A stretch of DNA of 64,000 bases from Gremmenia infestans. Its lineage: Eukaryota; Ascomycota; Leotiomycetes; Helotiales; Hamatocanthoscyphaceae. The stretch's first letter is position 1; each line of letters starts with the position of its first letter. This document shows, one piece after another, positions 11,486 through 20,161 of this stretch. The stretch spans positions 930,001 to 994,000 of the forward strand of contig JAFEVB010000036.1 of assembly GCA_032629725.1 (NCBI GenBank), read 5' to 3'. The position numbers and the translations under genes were made by a program. A model generated the notes under the pieces. That model saw nothing but the letters and a program-made list of their open reading frames with translations. It ran no database searches and was not told where the DNA came from.

Positions 11486-12514
11486 ATGGCCTACTCAGAG
11501 ACCTACAACTCTACTGGAGTTGAATATTATCAAATCTCAAACTTCAAGTTCTCCAATGGCATCACAAAAGACATCAAACTCGCCTACAAATCGCTCAATC
11601 CCACCTGTGAAAAGAAAGCACTTGTATGCACCTGTTTTGCAGGCATTGTAAACACCACCTTGAACTTCAGTACGGGAGCTCTTAAAGATTACCATGTTAT
11701 AGTCATTGCCATGCTCGGAAACGGAGAATCCTCTTCTCCTTCCAACGACCCTTCATTTCCAGCAGACTACTCGCTCAGATATCAAGACTGCGTAAATGCA
11801 CAATACATTCTCTTAACCAAACATTTCGATATTCAGAGCCTGGATGTAGTAGTAGGCTTTAGCATGGGAGGGCAGCAAGCTTATTACTGGGCCGTTATTC
11901 ACGGCTCGTCTCCTACGCCGTTTGTGAAAAACGCCGTGGTAATCTGCGGCTCAGCTAAAACTTCCGGTCACAACTACGCTTTTCTTGAGGGTCCGATAGC
12001 TGCTCTGACAACGAGCTTTGACTATGACGGTGGGAAATACAAGGCAAAGGGCGTGAAGCCCAGACAAGGTCTAAGAGCTTTCGGGCGAGCATATGCTGCG
12101 TGGTTGACATCACCAGAATGGTTCCGGCAAGAGCTCTGGCGGAGAGTGGGTGCGGCAAGCCTAAAAGATTGGTTATATCCTCCTGAAGGCAAAGCTGGAC
12201 ACGAGGCGTGGGATCCAGAGGACCTGTTGACGCTGGCGCGGATGTGGCAAGCTGGGAACATTGGAGACGTTGGAGGCAATGGTGATTACAGAGAAGCACT
12301 GAAGGGGATTGAAACGAGGGTTCTGGTAATGCCTAGCCAGACAGACCAGTACTTCCCTCCTGAAGATGGCGAGAATGAGGTCAAATTCCTGAAGAATGGA
12401 GTTTTCGATCCAATTCCTACGGTTTGGGGGCATATAGGTGGTGCGAGTGCCAATCAAGAGGATGTGACATGGAAAGATGAGAGGATAGGGACGTTTTTGA
12501 CCGAAGGAAAATAG
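11486..12514 (+). CDS. alpha/beta hydrolase of the MetX (homoserine O-acetyltransferase-like) family
   Basis: Single-exon gene of 342 aa. The frame is open from an ATG at 11408, but the ATG at 11486 (MAYSETYN) starts the conserved part. The alpha/beta-hydrolase triad is visible: nucleophile Ser126 in GFSMGGQQ, Asp near 287 in PSQTDQYFPPEDG and His near 316 in WGHIGGA. The TDQYFPP and GHIGGA blocks are typical of the homoserine acetyltransferase (MetX) superfamily. The protein is shorter than true Met2 (about 480-500 aa), so it is more probably one of the many MetX-like esterases or acyltransferases of fungi than the methionine enzyme. It is divergent from the lactonase-like gene. Substrate unknown. 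Confidence 0.88.
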   Translation: MAYSETYNSTGVEYYQISNFKFSNGITKDIKLAYKSLNPTCEKKALVCTCFAGIVNTTLNFSTGALKDYHVIVIAMLGNGESSSPSNDPSFPADYSLRYQDCVNAQYILLTKHFDIQSLDVVVGFSMGGQQAYYWAVIHGSSPTPFVKNAVVICGSAKTSGHNYAFLEGPIAALTTSFDYDGGKYKAKGVKPRQGLRAFGRAYAAWLTSPEWFRQELWRRVGAASLKDWLYPPEGKAGHEAWDPEDLLTLARMWQAGNIGDVGGNGDYREALKGIETRVLVMPSQTDQYFPPEDGENEVKFLKNGVFDPIPTVWGHIGGASANQEDVTWKDERIGTFLTEGK

Positions 12515-13653
12515 GACATATGACTCGACGACCTATGAAAGTTGTAGCAAAGAAGTTAGTCGCCTGACAACTTCCCTACAAGGCGGGTAGTGAACTGTTT
12601 CAATATCCCACGATGAGTGGATAACTGGAAGAAAAGAGTGATGCTCTTGTTTGGCCAAGAGGTTGTCAACAGCATAGTTAGCTAGAATTAATCAAGAGAG
12701 AATCCATCCACAGTAGACCTACACCATGCGCTTCTCAGTTCCTCAGAACAAGATAGGGATTCGCTTATAATTTCCCCAGAATCGCATTCTTTTTCCACGG
12801 ACCCATGTCCTCAACTCGGCATCCTCCGTATTGACAAGGAATTGCCTGTTAGCTAAGATCCTTCACTCATGTTGAAGGATTCGGTAGGTCATTCAGGGTC
12901 ACACAAGCCCGCTGAGTACAAGATAAGCGGAGCAATATCTCTCTGTTGAAACTTGGTGGCTTTGCTTGGTTCTGGGTATTTCCCGCCCGCAAAAGCATGC
13001 AGTTGCAGATACACTTTGAAAAGAAGACTTTTGATTAGTCAGGTTGCCAAAAAGGCCTCCACAAAACATATTACAGCAGTCTTCTTGAGTGTCTCCTGGT
13101 TCTTTCTTACTAGCTTCATGAAGCCTGAGTCTGGAGGACTTGGAAACTTATGAATTGACTTCAAACAAATCTATATACGAGTAATCTTCCGGCTTTCCAA
13201 AGATCTTATGCGGGGAAGAAGAGCTGGGATTGTGCTGACGGGCTTCGCTTTTTAAGAATATTAATCAAAGCGCCTGGCTTTGCGGGGAGGAGCTGAAAAG
13301 AACAGGCTGAGAGCCTTTTCTCATTGCTCACAACGTGGTGTGTTAAGTAAGGGCGCTTTTAGCTGAAAGGCTCTTTTACCTGGGCAGTCCTTCATTATAT
13401 CCACTGAGATGCTGAATAGTGGTTCGGGGTCAATGCATGACTTATCGAAATACAAAGGGTTGCGTGTAGGGGAAATGAACACAAGAAAGTGATATTAAAG
13501 GCTTACAGTACATCCATTGCTTGTTTATCTAGAAGATTGCATCTTCTGTTGACCAAGCCCGGCGATGTTGCATTGCTCAAGAAGTCAACTCGAAAGTGCA
13601 CTCGCTTTTCACCTTGGCCTATCGACAATAAGGACATAAACTGGTATCAAGAC
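12515..13653. other. intergenic, no gene seen
   Basis: 1.1 kb without an open frame that carries a domain or a plausible splice partner. It should contain the 3' end of the MetX-like transcript and the promoter of the secreted-protein gene at 13654. Confidence 0.55.
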
Positions 13654-14485
13654 ATGTATCTCTCCCAATACCTCTTAGTATTCGCTCTCTTCCTCGCCAC
13701 AGTTTCGGCTGCTGAAGGCCTAGGAAAGAGAGCTGTCGTCTTGGAGAGACGACAAACATGCGTAATCGCAGGATGGGTTCCAGAATTCCCGAGTAAGCAC
13801 TCAACAGACATCAAAATACAAACGTGTTGCTGACAATCCATCTCCGGGTGCCTTGCCATGTGCTCCCCCAGAAGTAGTCTGCTGCACCGATTCGACCTTT
13901 GATGTGCCGGGTGGGACTTGTAGGGGCAGCACAGTGGTGAAGACTGTTGGCGGTGGATCGATATCAGCACCACTTTCCACCATCACCTCACCCCCATCGA
14001 CAGCAACGCAGGTGGAGACTTTCACGTACTTCACCTACGGGATCTCCTGGTACTACTGGTACTACTACTTCACCTATATCGCTGAAGCATCGGCCACCGC
14101 TTCAACTCAAATCAGAACCATCACTACAGTGTCAGTCCAGGCAACGGACTTAATGGCAGCTGATGCGCTCTTCACTTCGCTGAGAAATACAATCACTCTT
14201 CAGACGCCAACTCAGACGGCTACTTCCTTCAGTGGCACGGTGTCTTCTTCGACTAGTCCAGCACTGACCACATACCCTGCGCCGTCCAGTGCCCCCACAC
14301 CGTCATCGAACGGTACTACGACGGCAGTGACTACATCTGCAGTACAGTTCACTGGAGCAGGGGTAAGTTTGAGGGCTGGACCTGTGGCCTCTCGGGCCGA
14401 ATTGGCTCTGGGTGCCGCCTTTCTCGTACCGGGGCTCTTGATGGTATGGCTCCGAGAGTGTATTACTTTCTCTAGCAGATGCTGA
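13654..14485 (+). CDS. small secreted, probably GPI-anchored, cysteine-containing protein
   Basis: Proposed exons are 13654-13792 and 13872-14485 (250 aa). The protein opens with a clear signal peptide (YLLVFALFLATVSA), followed by LGKR, a possible Kex2 site. A short cysteine segment (CC..., PGGTC) is followed by an unusual aromatic-rich stretch (SWYYWYYYFTY), then a Ser/Thr-rich region with one N-glycosylation site (NGT), and a hydrophobic C-terminus (LALGAAFLVPGLLMVWL) preceded by small residues, as for a GPI anchor. The intron is uncertain: GTAAGC at 13793 and CTGAC at 13830 look real and the acceptor at 13871 keeps the frame, but that choice removes an in-frame PCAPPE segment that looks like coding sequence. 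A further GTAAGT at 14363 could be used near the end. No known family; surface or wall location is inferred. Confidence 0.6.
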
Positions 14486-15122
14486 TGGTGGGCTGGCTTG
14501 TATTCATAACCACCTGTAAGGGAACGTGGGAAGTTCAGAGTGCGCTGGGAATAATTGGAAGTCTTGTTCTACCGAAATTGCTGGAGGGGCAAAGCTTGTG
14601 TCCTCGCTACATAGGAGTAGTGATAAACTTATAATATCACCCTGGTGGGGGAGACTTTAGCAAGTGACTCGAAATATGATGTGCACCACATCAGTTGTAC
14701 TATCACAAGAAACATACAGTCGCAATCTATACCTAGAAAGTTTCCCGTCTGCTGTCAGTGGCTAGAACGTAAGCGCTCGTTCTGCTCAGGTAAGACGCTG
14801 GACGCTGGTTCTTAGCAAGTCAAGGTAAGGAGCAAGTTTGAGATATAAATAGAGAAGAGAAAAGACTCATACGTGCACGTATGCACTAGTGGGCTACTGC
14901 ACAAAGTGAAGGAGATCACAAATAACACAAGCTCTGCTCCACAATGATTCAAGAGCGTCATGATTCACGTACCAAAAATTGATGTGTGGGTGAATGTAAG
15001 AGCAGAGAAAGCATGCCAAAAGGATAAGTAGAAGCCCGTTTGAGCGGCCTTCCTGTGGGACAGCATAAAATCGAAAGACGCAACAACATAACCGGGGGCA
15101 CACGAGTCCAAGAGACACATTA
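14486..15122. other. intergenic, no gene seen
   Basis: 637 bp between two plus-strand genes. Only short overlapping open frames without domains occur. Confidence 0.5.
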
Positions 15123-16220
15123 ATGCATACTCACTTGAACATGGAATCGAAAGACACACCAACACAAATGATGGCCAAATATGAAGCGGGGAAGGAAAAG
15201 GAAAAGCAAGAGATCACTCAACAGCCACTTGACAAGATGGTAGAACACTACTACTACGGTGAAATCTTCGCCCGCGACAAGGTCTTCATACTGTTGTATA
15301 CAAATCCGGACCGCAATCTCCAGACCCTCAATCATCTTCTACATGCCGTGGACCGTAAGCAATTATGCTCCAACATGTGGGGTGCAATTTCCACGGGCGA
15401 AATCCACCGTGATTTGATACCCAAGATCAAAGAACTTCTCCAGTGCTCAAACGAATGGGAGTACTTCCCACTGACGGTTGAAGACATCAATCCTCCACTA
15501 CAAGCGTTTCTTCGATGGCTCTTGATGACTTTTGGAGGCTCGAAACTCTGGACCGAATTTTCAGGAAAGCAAATCACTTTCATCAACGACTTGCTCGAGG
15601 CGATCCGCAAGGGAGAGATAAAGACTTGGATGCCCAGATATCTCAAAACAAAAGAAGGCGAACTTCAATATCTTTCAGATCTAATAAACGAGAACATGGC
15701 ATTAGACTGCTTCGCGGAACGATTCGAATGCGACGCCACTGGGAAACCCGGTATTGTTAGTAACGACACTGGCTTTTCAAACTTTACTACTGCAAACAAA
15801 CCCAATATCAGCACAAGCCCGACAAAGCTGGTGATGTGGGTTGAGCATACCTTTCGGCAGTGGCGGAAAGCTGTCAAGAATTATCGACCAGAAATGGCAC
15901 TTCCAGCGCCCCATCGTGAATACTATGCAATGGGGCAGAGCGATCCAAGCACTCAAATGAAGCAGGAACAACAATGTTCAAGGAACGACAAATCTGGTCT
16001 AGTGGACGAAAAATTACACGAGGAGATCAGGACGTTTACGAAGCTCATCAAGAAACTTAGAACGCCACCAGCTGCCGCAAAGCATACACACGCGCGCCCC
16101 ATCACCTTGAAGAAGATTACCTTGAAGAAGTCTGCCTTGACCCATAAAAGCGCCATAAGTCACGAGAAAACGCCTGCTGTGAGTCCCCAAAGCCGCCCTC
16201 TGTTTCCAAATATTTACTAA
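15123..16220 (+). CDS. hypothetical protein, unrecognised family
   Basis: Intronless frame of 365 codons from ATG 15123; a second ATG at 15141 (MESKDT) could be the true start. I do not recognise a domain. The composition is protein-like: a mixed alpha-helical N-terminal two thirds with many Trp/Tyr/Phe residues (EWEYFPLTVEDINPP, MWVEHTFRQWRKAVKNYRP), one possible zinc-poor Cys pair, and a basic C-terminal tail with a short internal repeat (ITLKK ITLKK) that could act as a nuclear or nucleic-acid-binding segment. There is no signal peptide or membrane segment. The long uninterrupted frame and the absence of stop codons over 1.1 kb support a real gene, possibly lineage-restricted. Confidence 0.6.
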   Translation: MHTHLNMESKDTPTQMMAKYEAGKEKEKQEITQQPLDKMVEHYYYGEIFARDKVFILLYTNPDRNLQTLNHLLHAVDRKQLCSNMWGAISTGEIHRDLIPKIKELLQCSNEWEYFPLTVEDINPPLQAFLRWLLMTFGGSKLWTEFSGKQITFINDLLEAIRKGEIKTWMPRYLKTKEGELQYLSDLINENMALDCFAERFECDATGKPGIVSNDTGFSNFTTANKPNISTSPTKLVMWVEHTFRQWRKAVKNYRPEMALPAPHREYYAMGQSDPSTQMKQEQQCSRNDKSGLVDEKLHEEIRTFTKLIKKLRTPPAAAKHTHARPITLKKITLKKSALTHKSAISHEKTPAVSPQSRPLFPNIY

Positions 16221-16633
16221 AAATGAGAAGCACGATGAAAAGGTTGCCAGCAGGCATATCCATTTCACTCCTAGTACAAAACTAGATCATTGAGACGTGT
16301 TGAGCACGGAACCCACCCACCGCATAAGGGAGAAGCACGATGATTAGGAGAAATGTAACATGACTTCATGTCACCCTAAAACCGCCAGACTTCTGAGCAA
16401 GGTTTTAGCTGCAATTTCATTCCACACAACACCATAGTAGCATGATGGTACAGTGTCTGAAATAGTGACTTTTTATATTCCCATCCATAGCCCAGAACGC
16501 CAATGAGTGCGACTAAAAGGCCAGAGTCTCGCATGGAATAATCTACACCAACCCAATCGTAGTCCAAATCAAAGAGACACGCGACCAGCCATACGCACGC
16601 CCAAACCTCAAAGAAAGCAGTAGTCCACCTTCC
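16221..16633. other. intergenic, convergent 3' flanks
   Basis: About 410 bp between the convergent ends of the orphan gene and NHP2. No coding signal seen. Confidence 0.5.
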
Positions 16634-17377
16634 TCAAATCCTAACATTCCTTCCCTCCTTCTCCACAACCTTCAACAAGTCCTTATAAACATCCAAGAAC
16701 TCCTCATCAGGCTTCTCGTCCTTCTTGCCGCTCTTCTCGCTGACCATGACCACGCTCGTGGGTCTCTTGGTGTTGCCAGCTGCTCCCAACTCGGCTCTGC
16801 TCGTGACGAAGATGTAGGGGACGTTGTGGTCTTCGCAAAGGACGGGGATGTGAGAGATGACGTCCATGGGCGATATATCTGCTGCGAGGATGACGATTCC
16901 TGGGATCGAGGAGCCAGAAGCGGCGGGGGCACCGAGGGGAGATTTGCGGAGTGCTTTTACGACTTCTTTTACGCCGCGCTTGAGGGTCTTGTTTTTCGCA
17001 GCTGCGGAAACGGTTAGCAAACTTGGCTCTGCATCAATAACGTGTGGCCGAGGAAAGAGTGGTTGCGACAGAGAGAGCAAGAACGAACCTTTCTTAACAC
17101 CCTTTAGCACCTTCTTCGCAACCTTTTCATCTGCCAATGGATTCGCAAACGGTACCAGCGCGCCAACAGGCTTCAGCGCAAGCTCTCCATCCTTGACTAC
17201 TATTTTTGCAATCTCAGTCTCTCCTTCTTCTTCCCGCTTGCTGATTTCCGCAGCAACTTTATCTGCATCAAGCTTTGGCTTCTTGTCCTTCTTGGATTTT
17301 TTCACGCCATCTTTTTCGCTGCGCTTTTCCTTCTTTTCCTTCTTGGAGGAGTCCTTGGAGGATTTATCTTTACTCAT
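16634..17377 (-). CDS. NHP2: H/ACA snoRNP protein Nhp2 (L7Ae family)
   Basis: Two exons, 17089-17377 and 16634-17001, give 218 aa. The N-terminus is a long Lys/Ser/Asp-rich tail (SKKEKKEKRSEKDG), and the C-terminal part is an L7Ae RNA-binding domain with NKTLKRGVKEVVKALRK, IVILAADISPMDVISHIPVLCE and VPYIFVTSRAELG, the classic kink-turn-protein signature. Nhp2 is a core subunit of H/ACA particles that guide rRNA pseudouridylation in the nucleolus. The 87-nt intron (17002-17088) is a multiple of three and has no stop, so an unspliced read looks like one long ORF; removing it restores GVKKAAKNKTLKRG, the family sequence. I chose ATG 17377 (MSKDKSS); an in-frame ATG at 17425 would add 16 residues of poor quality. 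The charged tail is longer than in yeast. Confidence 0.93.
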   Translation of the reverse strand: MSKDKSSKDSSKKEKKEKRSEKDGVKKSKKDKKPKLDADKVAAEISKREEEGETEIAKIVVKDGELALKPVGALVPFANPLADEKVAKKVLKGVKKGSFLLSLSQPLFPRPHVIDAEPSLLTVSAAAKNKTLKRGVKEVVKALRKSPLGAPAASGSSIPGIVILAADISPMDVISHIPVLCEDHNVPYIFVTSRAELGAAGNTKRPTSVVMVSEKSGKKDEKPDEEFLDVYKDLLKVVEKEGRNVRI

Positions 17378-17873
17378 TTTGCAGATTATGAGGAATGGTT
17401 TGGTGGTAGATTTTTGGGTTTTCATATGGCGGGAATATTTTTTACACCTCGAGAATTGTTAGAGTTAGCGCTAGTCCCAATTGAGCCAGTGAGCTTTATC
17501 AGGTTGGGGTTTTTCTTAGATAGGTATACAAGAACTGATTGTAGAGAGTAATATGCATCGAAAACGTACTATTCCACGCATTGACTCGTAGGTAGTATTT
17601 TGATGTTCACGCATGGTAAGGAGAATTGACAGAAAAGAAGCTCTGGAACTCTTCACAGGTGATATGCACCGCTCGAGTCGAAACAGTGGACCAGGACATG
17701 TCGAAATCCATCAATTGCAATACCGTCTACTACTATACACCTCTCCCCAATCTTCCTCCAACCTCCTTGTTTCAAAGCTCCATCATACTTCACTGTCCTC
17801 CGCTAAAGCGCAACACAGCACTGCTTAGTTGGGGTTCTATATACTAGAACGGAAGTCTGTCCGATTTCTGTCT
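17378..17873. other. NHP2 promoter and QCR8 3' flank
   Basis: 496 bp upstream of NHP2 and downstream of QCR8, both on the minus strand. Open frames here overlap in both directions without domains. Confidence 0.5.
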
Positions 17874-18572
17874 CTATTCTTCCTCACCATATTCTAGACG
17901 GCCTGGCTTGGAGTTCAAGTACTCATTTCTGTAGAAGATTGTCAGTTGTGCTCAGGGCAGACAGCCTTGGTAGCCTTTAACGAGATTGCAGGCAACTAAC
18001 CTCTCAATAGCCCAGTCCATGGCCAGGTAAGCGATGATCATAGGAGGAGCGATGTAGAGAACTTGGTGAGAAAATCGTCTCCAGACGTTGAAGATGGCTG
18101 CGTTAAGAGTGCCGGCAAGAGGGCGTTGTCGGTTGGCACTGAGACCGAAGGATATGACGCCTTTCTGAGGTTGGGAGCCTGTAATTATCCTCCATTAGTC
18201 CAAACTCCTCCGTAGCAATAATTGCTATTCACGAGGCTTCACAAGCCCCAAGCTTTCGTATGGTATGACTATTCGATTGTGGAGATGTCGCATCGAGAAG
18301 CCTCGATCGCCGGGAAGATAGGAATCGCCGGAACGGAGCTCAAGGACTCACCAAAGTTTCCCCATCCTCCTAGGTATCTGCAAGCATTCAACATTAGCAT
18401 ATATGTCCTTCTTTCAATCTTCCCCCATAGCTCCAATGCCATCCCGAAGTTCATCGCCACGCCGTTGCCCCATCGCTCAATCCATTCATTCCATCCTGAG
18501 AGGCAGCACTTACTTTCCGTACTTCCCAATCTCACCATCACCACCGGAACGAAGAATTTGAGAAGGTCTCAT
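17874..18572 (-). CDS. QCR8: cytochrome bc1 complex subunit 8 (Qcr8)
   Basis: Four short exons, 18514-18572, 18352-18377, 18001-18178 and 17874-17928, join in frame to 105 aa; the second exon is only 26 nt. The product begins MRPSQILRSGG, then KYLGGWGNFGSPQ-type sequence (here GSQPQKGVISFGLSANRQRP), one membrane helix around VLYIAPPMIIAYLAMDWAI, and a tail ending ERNEYLNSKPGRLEYGEEE. These blocks identify Qcr8, the small subunit of complex III in the mitochondrial inner membrane that contacts cytochrome b. Length matches the family (about 95-110 aa). All three introns are GT-AG. The gene is divergent from prohibitin 1 across 214 bp. Because the exons are so short it is almost invisible to simple ORF scanning. 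Confidence 0.95.
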
Positions 18573-18786
18573 CGTGATTGGATATCAGCTTGGTGAAGTG
18601 TGCTTCAATTGCTATTTTGACGTTGGAAGAGACTCTCGTTGTTGAAGTCAAATCGGCTCTTTCTGCCACCCCAGTCACCACTAGCGCGAAATCGTAAAAT
18701 CTAGGGAACTTTCGAGCTATCATTGACACCTCGACTTCCCCAGCTTCTACCACCTCCCCCAACATCTACCATCACCCGAAATCAAA
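18573..18786. promoter_or_regulatory. divergent promoter QCR8 / PHB1
   Basis: 214 bp between two start codons on opposite strands. The DNA next to the PHB1 start is pyrimidine-rich (CCCAGCTTCTACCACCTCCC), as in many fungal leaders. Both products are mitochondrial inner-membrane proteins, so a shared promoter would make functional sense (inference). Confidence 0.6.
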
Positions 18787-19676
18787 ATGGCAAATCCACT
18801 CGGCAACCTTGCGAAGTGGGCATTTCCTTCAGCAATCGCGTTGTCCTTTGCCCAAGCCTCCATCTACGATGTCAAAGGCGGAACCAGAGCAGTGATCTTC
18901 GACCGAGTGTCTGGAGTTAAGGAGAAAGTTGTGAACGAGGGCACGCATTTCCTGGTTCCATGGCTACAGAAGCCTATCATCTATGATGTTCGAACTAAGC
19001 CGAGGAATATCTCGACGACAACGGGAAGCAAGGACTTGCAGATGGTGAGCTTAACGCTCAGGGTATTGCATAGACCGGACGTTCAGGCTTTGCCCAAGAT
19101 TTACCAGGTTTGTCTATTCTGTTCCCTGCAGATTATGGAATAGTAGCTAACAGAGACTAGAATCTCGGTCAAGATTACGACGAGCGTGTTCTCCCCTCGA
19201 TCGGAAACGAAGTTCTCAAAGCCATCGTAGCGCAGTTCGACGCCGCAGAACTCATCACACAGCGTGAAGCAGTCAGCAACAGAATCCGCACCGACTTGCT
19301 CAAGCGTGCCCAAGAATTCAACATTGAACTCGAAGACGTCTCCATCACACACATGACTTTCGGCCGCGAGTTCACAAAAGCTGTAGAGCAGAAGCAGATC
19401 GCGCAGCAAGATGCAGAGAGAGCTAGATTTATCGTTGAGAAAGCCGAGCAAGAGAGACAGGCGAATGTCATTAGAGCAGAGGGAGAGGCTGAGTCTGCGG
19501 ATACGATTAGCAGGGCGGTGGCGAAGGCTGGTGATGGCTTGATCATGATAAGAAGGATTGAGGCCAGCAGAGAGATTGCACAGACGTTGGCGGGTAACCC
19601 CAACGTTACATATCTGCCAGGTGGTGGAGAGGGTGGCAAGGAGGGAGGTGGCAAGTTCTTGCTTGGACTGAGATGA
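18787..19676 (+). CDS. PHB1: prohibitin 1
   Basis: Two exons, 18787-19107 and 19161-19676, give 278 aa. The N-terminus has a membrane anchor (WAFPSAIALSFAQASIYDV), followed by the SPFH/band-7 domain with GGTRAVIFDRVSGV, GTHFLVPWLQKPIIYDVRT and RPRNISTTTGSKDLQMV-type sequence, and a C-terminal coiled coil (AVEQKQIAQQDAERARFIVE). The junction restores LPKIYQNLGQDYDERVLPSI exactly as in the family. Prohibitin 1 assembles with prohibitin 2 into rings in the mitochondrial inner membrane that control m-AAA proteolysis, cristae and cardiolipin. Length is that of yeast Phb1 (287 aa) and human PHB1 (272 aa). It is divergent from QCR8. Confidence 0.97.
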
Positions 19677-20161
19677 GTACGATATGATGGCGTGTACCAA
19701 TAGCAAAAATGTAATCACTCTCCCCTAGCCAGGTGGCAACGTCGAGTTGTTCAATTTATTATATCAGCGTATTGCAAAACGTCTCCTGATTCATTTTCGA
19801 GCGTGCTCTAGTGTCGAGCCGTTCTAACATAACTATTACTTTTAAATGCTAATATCAATCGTACATGGCTTCGGATGCATTCGAGCAACACGTCTTCAGT
19901 TCTGAAAGCTTCTACAAGTGAAGGGTTCACATAGAGATTCAGGCAATCTACAGGGACTAAGCGGATGCACGAATCATGGGTATTAATGGGCTTGATTTGA
20001 CTATCGTACAAAGGTGCGAATCGGAACGGCAAGGGCAGAGAAAAGCAAAGAGTCGGATATACGCTGAGGCCAGTCGCTGGAAGTAAAATAGTCTGAACAA
20101 ACACTGAAATCTAATCATGAAAAAAACGCAGGCTATACCACACGTTTTTTATATCCCTCCC
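19677..20161. other. intergenic, convergent 3' flanks
   Basis: 485 bp between convergent PHB1 and the lipase gene. No coding signal seen. Confidence 0.5.
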
